Of a stretch of 16,453 nt of DNA, positions 13,822 to 16,453 are shown piece after piece. The stretch spans positions 11,773 to 28,225 of the forward strand of contig DHWS01000105.1 of NCBI GenBank assembly GCA_002413305.1, in the 5' to 3' direction. The first letter of the stretch is position 1; the number at the start of each line of letters is the position of its first letter. This DNA is from Actinobacteria bacterium UBA5176 (GTDB lineage: Bacteria; Actinomycetota; UBA4738). Position numbers and translations under genes: made by a program. The notes beneath the pieces are model-generated. The model worked only from the letters and a program-made list of their open reading frames with translations, was not told the origin of the DNA and made no database searches.

Positions 13822-13852
13822 GCCTCCGGGGAGGCAAACCTGCGCGCGCAGG
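13822..13852. repeat. Two adjacent 14-bp perfect palindromes upstream of the MFS gene
   Basis: GCCTCCGGGGAGGC (13822-13835) and CCTGCGCGCGCAGG (13839-13852) are each self-complementary and separated by 3 nt. They sit 18-48 nt upstream of the MFS ATG. They could be operators for a dimeric regulator or small RNA hairpins in the leader. In GC-rich DNA such palindromes can arise by chance. Confidence 0.35.
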
Positions 13853-13869
13853 GCTGGGCGAGGACCGAC

Positions 13870-15150
13870 ATGAGCGGGCAGAACGACCACGAGCGTCGAA
13901 GCATGCGCCAGAACCTCCGGGAGCTTCCCCCGGCGGCCTGGTTCCTCATCGCCGGGACCTTCGTCAACTGGTTCGCGTCCTTCGCCATCGTCTTCCTGGT
14001 CCTGTACCTGACCCGGCGCGGGCTCGGCGTGGTGTCGGCGGGCACGGCACTGGCCGCCTACGGCGCGGGAGCTGTGCGCCGGTGCGATCGGCGGCCACCT
14101 GGCCGACCGGCTCGGACGCCGGACGACCATCGCCATCTCGATGTTCGGCAGCGCCGGTTCCGTCCTCGCCCTGTACGCGGTGCACGCGTATCCGGCCATC
14201 GTGGCGCTCGCCTTCGGCGCCGGGATCACCGGAGAGACGTTCCGCCCGGCGGGTCGCGCGCTGATCGCCGACCTGGTGCCCGAGGGGGCGCGGGTGACGG
14301 CGTACGCGGCGTCCCGATTCGCGGGCAGCATCGGCCTGGCCTCCGGCAGCGCTCTGGCCGGGTTCCTGGCGAACCACTCGTTCCTGTGGGTCTTCATCTC
14401 CGATGCCGCGACGTCCGTCGCGTTCGGGGTGATCGCGCTCTCGCTGCTACCCGAGACGACGAAGGTCACCCGGGAGCAGGAGGGGAAGCTCGGCGGCGGA
14501 TACCGTTCGATGCTCGCCGACCGGGCGTTCCTGCTGTTCCTGCTGGGCTCGGCGATGATCGGGTTCATCTTCCTGCAGACGAACGCGACCCTCCCGCTCC
14601 ACGTGACCCGCATCGCCCACCTGCCGATCTCCGACTACGGCCTGATGCTCTCCATGAACAGCGTCCTGGTGGCGTGCTTCGAGCTGCCGATCTCTGCGTG
14701 GACGATGCACCGCCCGGCCAAGGCGATGATCGCGCTCGGGTTCGTGCTTTCGGGGTGGGGTTCGGACTGACGGCGTTCGCCCATTCGCTCCCGGCCCTGC
14801 TCGGGACCGTGGCCATCTGGTCGCTCGGGGAGATGATCGGCGCGCCGGTCGGCTATGCCTACGTTGCCGACATCGCGCCCGAGCACCTGCGGGGCCGCTA
14901 CCAGGGCGTCTACGGGCTGGCCTGGGCCACCGGGTCGGTGACCGGGCCCGTGCTGGGGACGTTCCTGTTCGGGCGGAGCCCCGACGCCCTGTGGGGGCTG
15001 TGCGCGGCGTTCGGCATGACCAGCGCGTTGCTGGTCCTGGCGGGACGTACCCCACCCGCGCGACCGGCCGAGGCGGGACCATCGACCCAGCGCGACCTCG
15101 ACGCCGTGCTCGAACAGGGCCCGTCCGAAACGGTCGTCCCCCTCCCCTGA
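13870..15150 (+). CDS. MFS transporter (DHA1-type), disrupted by two compensating frameshifts
   Basis: A drug/H+ antiporter-like major facilitator. The frame from ATG 13870 (GAGG 6 nt upstream) encodes the first two helices to AAYGAG (about 14070), then the family sequence moves to the next frame: CAGAIGGHLADRLGRRTTIA, which is MFS motif A, and onward through helices 3-8 to PAKAMIALGFVLS. At 14752-14755 it returns to the first frame as GVGFGLTAFAHSLPALLGT to the end. One extra base in GCGGGAG (14066-14071, a G3 run) and one missing G in the G4 run (14752-14755) explain both. The repaired protein is 426 residues with about 12 helices. The first frame stays open throughout, so a naive 426-residue translation exists whose residues 68-293 are Arg/Pro-rich nonsense. 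Either the gene is a young pseudogene or the read has homopolymer errors. Substrate unknown. Confidence 0.82.
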   Translation: MSGQNDHERRSMRQNLRELPPAAWFLIAGTFVNWFASFAIVFLVLYLTRRGLGVVSAGTALAAYGAGAVRRCDRRPPGRPARTPDDHRHLDVRQRRFRPRPVRGARVSGHRGARLRRRDHRRDVPPGGSRADRRPGARGGAGDGVRGVPIRGQHRPGLRQRSGRVPGEPLVPVGLHLRCRDVRRVRGDRALAATRDDEGHPGAGGEARRRIPFDARRPGVPAVPAGLGDDRVHLPADERDPPAPRDPHRPPADLRLRPDALHEQRPGGVLRAADLCVDDAPPGQGDDRARVRAFGVGFGLTAFAHSLPALLGTVAIWSLGEMIGAPVGYAYVADIAPEHLRGRYQGVYGLAWATGSVTGPVLGTFLFGRSPDALWGLCAAFGMTSALLVLAGRTPPARPAEAGPSTQRDLDAVLEQGPSETVVPLP

Positions 15151-15197
15151 CATCCAGACCACCACATCCCGCGGTGTCGTCCTGAGCCGTGCGATGG

Positions 15198-15226
15198 TTG
15201 ACGCGTATGCTCACGCGATATATCGT
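15198..15226 (+). promoter_or_regulatory. Predicted padR-ino1 promoter
   Basis: TTGACG (15198-15203, five of six to consensus) and TATCGT (15221-15226, four of six) are spaced exactly 17 bp. This is the best two-box promoter in the window. The -10 box lies inside the first unit of the GATATAT repeat array, so a bound repressor would block RNA polymerase. The expected start near 15233 gives a leader of about 55 nt. Confidence 0.6.
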
Positions 15227-15265
15227 GTCGATATATTCGTCTGATATATCGCGTCGATACGATAG
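15214..15265. repeat. Four-unit 13-bp operator array, probably bound by PadR
   Basis: The core GATATAT(C/T) occurs at 15217, 15230 and 15243, and a degenerate GATACGAT at 15256, each exactly 13 bp apart. The first and third units form a perfect 12-bp inverted repeat: ACGCGATATATC (15213-15224) and GATATATCGCGT (15243-15254). The first core is itself the palindrome CGATATATCG. The AT-rich cores stand out sharply in this GC-rich window. Overlap with the -10 box and the position just before padR suggest autorepression and control of ino1. Direct observation for the repeats; inference for the binder. Confidence 0.75.
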
Positions 15266-15288
15266 GGACACGAAGGGAACGAGAGCGC

Positions 15289-15885
15289 ATGCTGGAACTG
15301 GCCATCCTGGGGCTCCTGAAGGAGTCCTCCATGCACGGCTACCAGCTCAGGAAGCGCCTCGCGGAGGCGTTGGGAAGCTTCTGGCAGGTGTCGTACGGCT
15401 CCCTCTACCCCGCCCTGAAGCGCCTCCAGCGCGAAGAGGCGGTCGAGATGATCTTCCCCAGGGAACAGGTGGCGAGGCGCCGCAACGTCTACCGCATCAC
15501 CGTCAAGGGCGAGGAGATGTTCGCCGAGCTCCTCGAACGGGTCGGGCAGGATGCCACCGAGGACAACGGCTTCTCCGTGCGGTTCGCCTTCTTCCAGTAC
15601 CTGAAGCCCGAGACGAGGATCCGCCTGCTCGAGCGCCGGCGCGCCTTCCTGGAGGGGCGGTGGGCGAACCTTCGGGACTCGCTCGCCAGCGCCAAAGAGC
15701 GAATCGATGGCTACACGCTGTCCCTGATGAACCACCAGCTTTCCACCACCGAGAGCGACATCCGGTGGCTGGACGACCTGATCGCGGCGGAACAGCGGCA
15801 GGTGCCCGCGCCGCGTCCGAGCAGGACTCGGGCGGCTCGGCCGAGCCACACCACCGCCCGCCTACCCCAGAAGGAGCGTGCGTGA
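15289..15885 (+). CDS. PadR-family transcriptional regulator
   Basis: A 198-residue winged-helix repressor. The N-terminal DNA-binding domain (residues about 2-75) shows [20 protein letters not shown] (4-23), [20 protein letters not shown] (31-50) with the recognition-helix block [10 protein letters not shown], and the wing ending [13 protein letters not shown] (66-78). The C-terminal part (about 95-175) is a long helical, charged dimerisation segment of the Vir_Act_alpha_C type, [20 protein letters not shown] among it. The last 25 residues are an Arg/Pro/Ala-rich tail. It ends one base before the ino1 ATG, so both are in one operon, and its promoter carries the GATATAT array. A PadR gene next to ino1 is an arrangement known in actinobacteria, including mycobacteria. 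The inducer is unknown. Confidence 0.93.
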   Translation: MLELAILGLLKESSMHGYQLRKRLAEALGSFWQVSYGSLYPALKRLQREEAVEMIFPREQVARRRNVYRITVKGEEMFAELLERVGQDATEDNGFSVRFAFFQYLKPETRIRLLERRRAFLEGRWANLRDSLASAKERIDGYTLSLMNHQLSTTESDIRWLDDLIAAEQRQVPAPRPSRTRAARPSHTTARLPQKERA

Positions 15886-15886
15886 C

Positions 15887-16453
15887 ATGAGGAGCGAGAA
15901 GATCCGCGTCGGGATCGTGGGCGTGGGGAACTGCGCGGCGGCCCTCGTCCAGGGCGTGGAGTTCTACCGGGACGCCCCGGCCACCGAGAAGGTCCCCGGC
16001 CTGATGCACGTCCTGCTCGGCTCCTATCACGTGCGCGACATCGAGTCCGTCGCCGCGTTCGATGTCGACGCGAAGAAGGTCGGCAAGGACATCTCCGAGG
16101 CCGTCTTCACCCAGCCGAACAACACGATCCGGTTCGCCGACGTCCCGCCAATGGGCGTGGAGGTCCAGCGGGGACCGACCCTGGACGGCCTGGGGCAGTA
16201 CTACCGGCAGGAGATCGTCGAGTCCTCCGAGGACCCGGTCGACGTGGCCGCCGTCCTTCGCGACCGCGGGGTCGACGTCTTGGTCAGTTACCTCCCCGTC
16301 GGCTCCGAAGTGGCCGCGCGGCACTACGCGCAGGCCGCGCTCGAGGCGGGGTGCGGGTTCGTAAACTGCATGCCGGTGTTCATCTCCTCCGACCGCGAAT
16401 GGGCCCGCCGGTTCGCCGACGCCGGCCTGCCGATCGTGGGCGACGACATCAAG
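15887..16453 (+). CDS. ino1: Inositol-3-phosphate synthase, N-terminal 189 residues (partial)
   Basis: The enzyme converts glucose 6-phosphate to 1D-myo-inositol 3-phosphate using NAD+, the first step toward phosphatidylinositol lipids and mycothiol in actinobacteria. From ATG 15887 the frame is open to the window edge. It shows the NAD-binding loop [20 protein letters not shown] (residues 7-26), [29 protein letters not shown], the signature [14 protein letters not shown] (93-106), [13 protein letters not shown] (129-141), [13 protein letters not shown], and [10 protein letters not shown] at the edge, where the conserved lysine region begins. All match the short actinobacterial type of about 360 residues. 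AAGGAG (15871-15876) lies 10 nt upstream inside the end of padR. The C-terminal half with most of the active site lies outside the window. Confidence 0.95.
   Translation, partial: MRSEKIRVGIVGVGNCAAALVQGVEFYRDAPATEKVPGLMHVLLGSYHVRDIESVAAFDVDAKKVGKDISEAVFTQPNNTIRFADVPPMGVEVQRGPTLDGLGQYYRQEIVESSEDPVDVAAVLRDRGVDVLVSYLPVGSEVAARHYAQAALEAGCGFVNCMPVFISSDREWARRFADAGLPIVGDDIK

Overview
The window is about 70% GC, nearly all coding, and reads as chromosomal DNA of an actinobacterium (Actinomycetota), probably an uncultured lineage outside the well-studied genera. Four things support this. The left half carries hppA, an RsbW-type anti-sigma factor, a BldG-type anti-sigma antagonist and an MrfA/YprA-like helicase, a neighbourhood I recall from Streptomyces (SCO3547-SCO3550). 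The right edge carries the actinobacterial PadR regulator + inositol-3-phosphate synthase (ino1) pair. GTG starts are common, and several genes look leaderless. I see no tRNA, rRNA, CRISPR array, insertion sequence or phage gene, and no gene-free stretch above 300 bases.

Layout. 1-662 (-): N-terminal half of the membrane pyrophosphatase HppA, cut by the left edge, with a TATAAT -10 box upstream. 790-2587 (-): operon bldG > anti-sigma factor > CaCA-type cation antiporter. 2733-4516 (+): a coupled pair, a Ser/Pro-tailed single-pass membrane protein and a LytR-CpsA-Psr (LCP) protein. 4532-5569 (-): a second, divergent CaCA antiporter. 5626-7893 (+): DEAH helicase with C-terminal cysteine cluster. 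7959-8450 (+): SLOG/LOG-like TIGR00725 protein. 8631-9377 (+): M15-type lipoprotein peptidase. 9451-10507 (+): membrane-anchored fibronectin type III protein with an apparent frameshift. 10517-13677 (-): coupled pair, AlkP-superfamily phosphatase > polysaccharide flippase. 13870-15150 (+): MFS transporter with two compensating frameshifts. 15289-16453 (+): padR-ino1, preceded by a promoter overlapped by a four-unit 13-bp operator array; ino1 runs off the right edge.

How the genes fit together. Much of the content concerns the cell envelope and ion/energy balance: a proton- or sodium-pumping pyrophosphatase, two cation antiporters, an LCP ligase, a D,D-peptidase-like lipoprotein, a lipid-linked-glycan flippase, and inositol synthesis for inositol lipids or thiols. 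Regulation is represented by the BldG/anti-sigma partner switch and by PadR. The most distinctive points are the PadR operator array, the complementary loss of core motif residues in the two CaCA antiporters, and three frameshifts at short homopolymer runs that hide the real MFS and Fn3 proteins.
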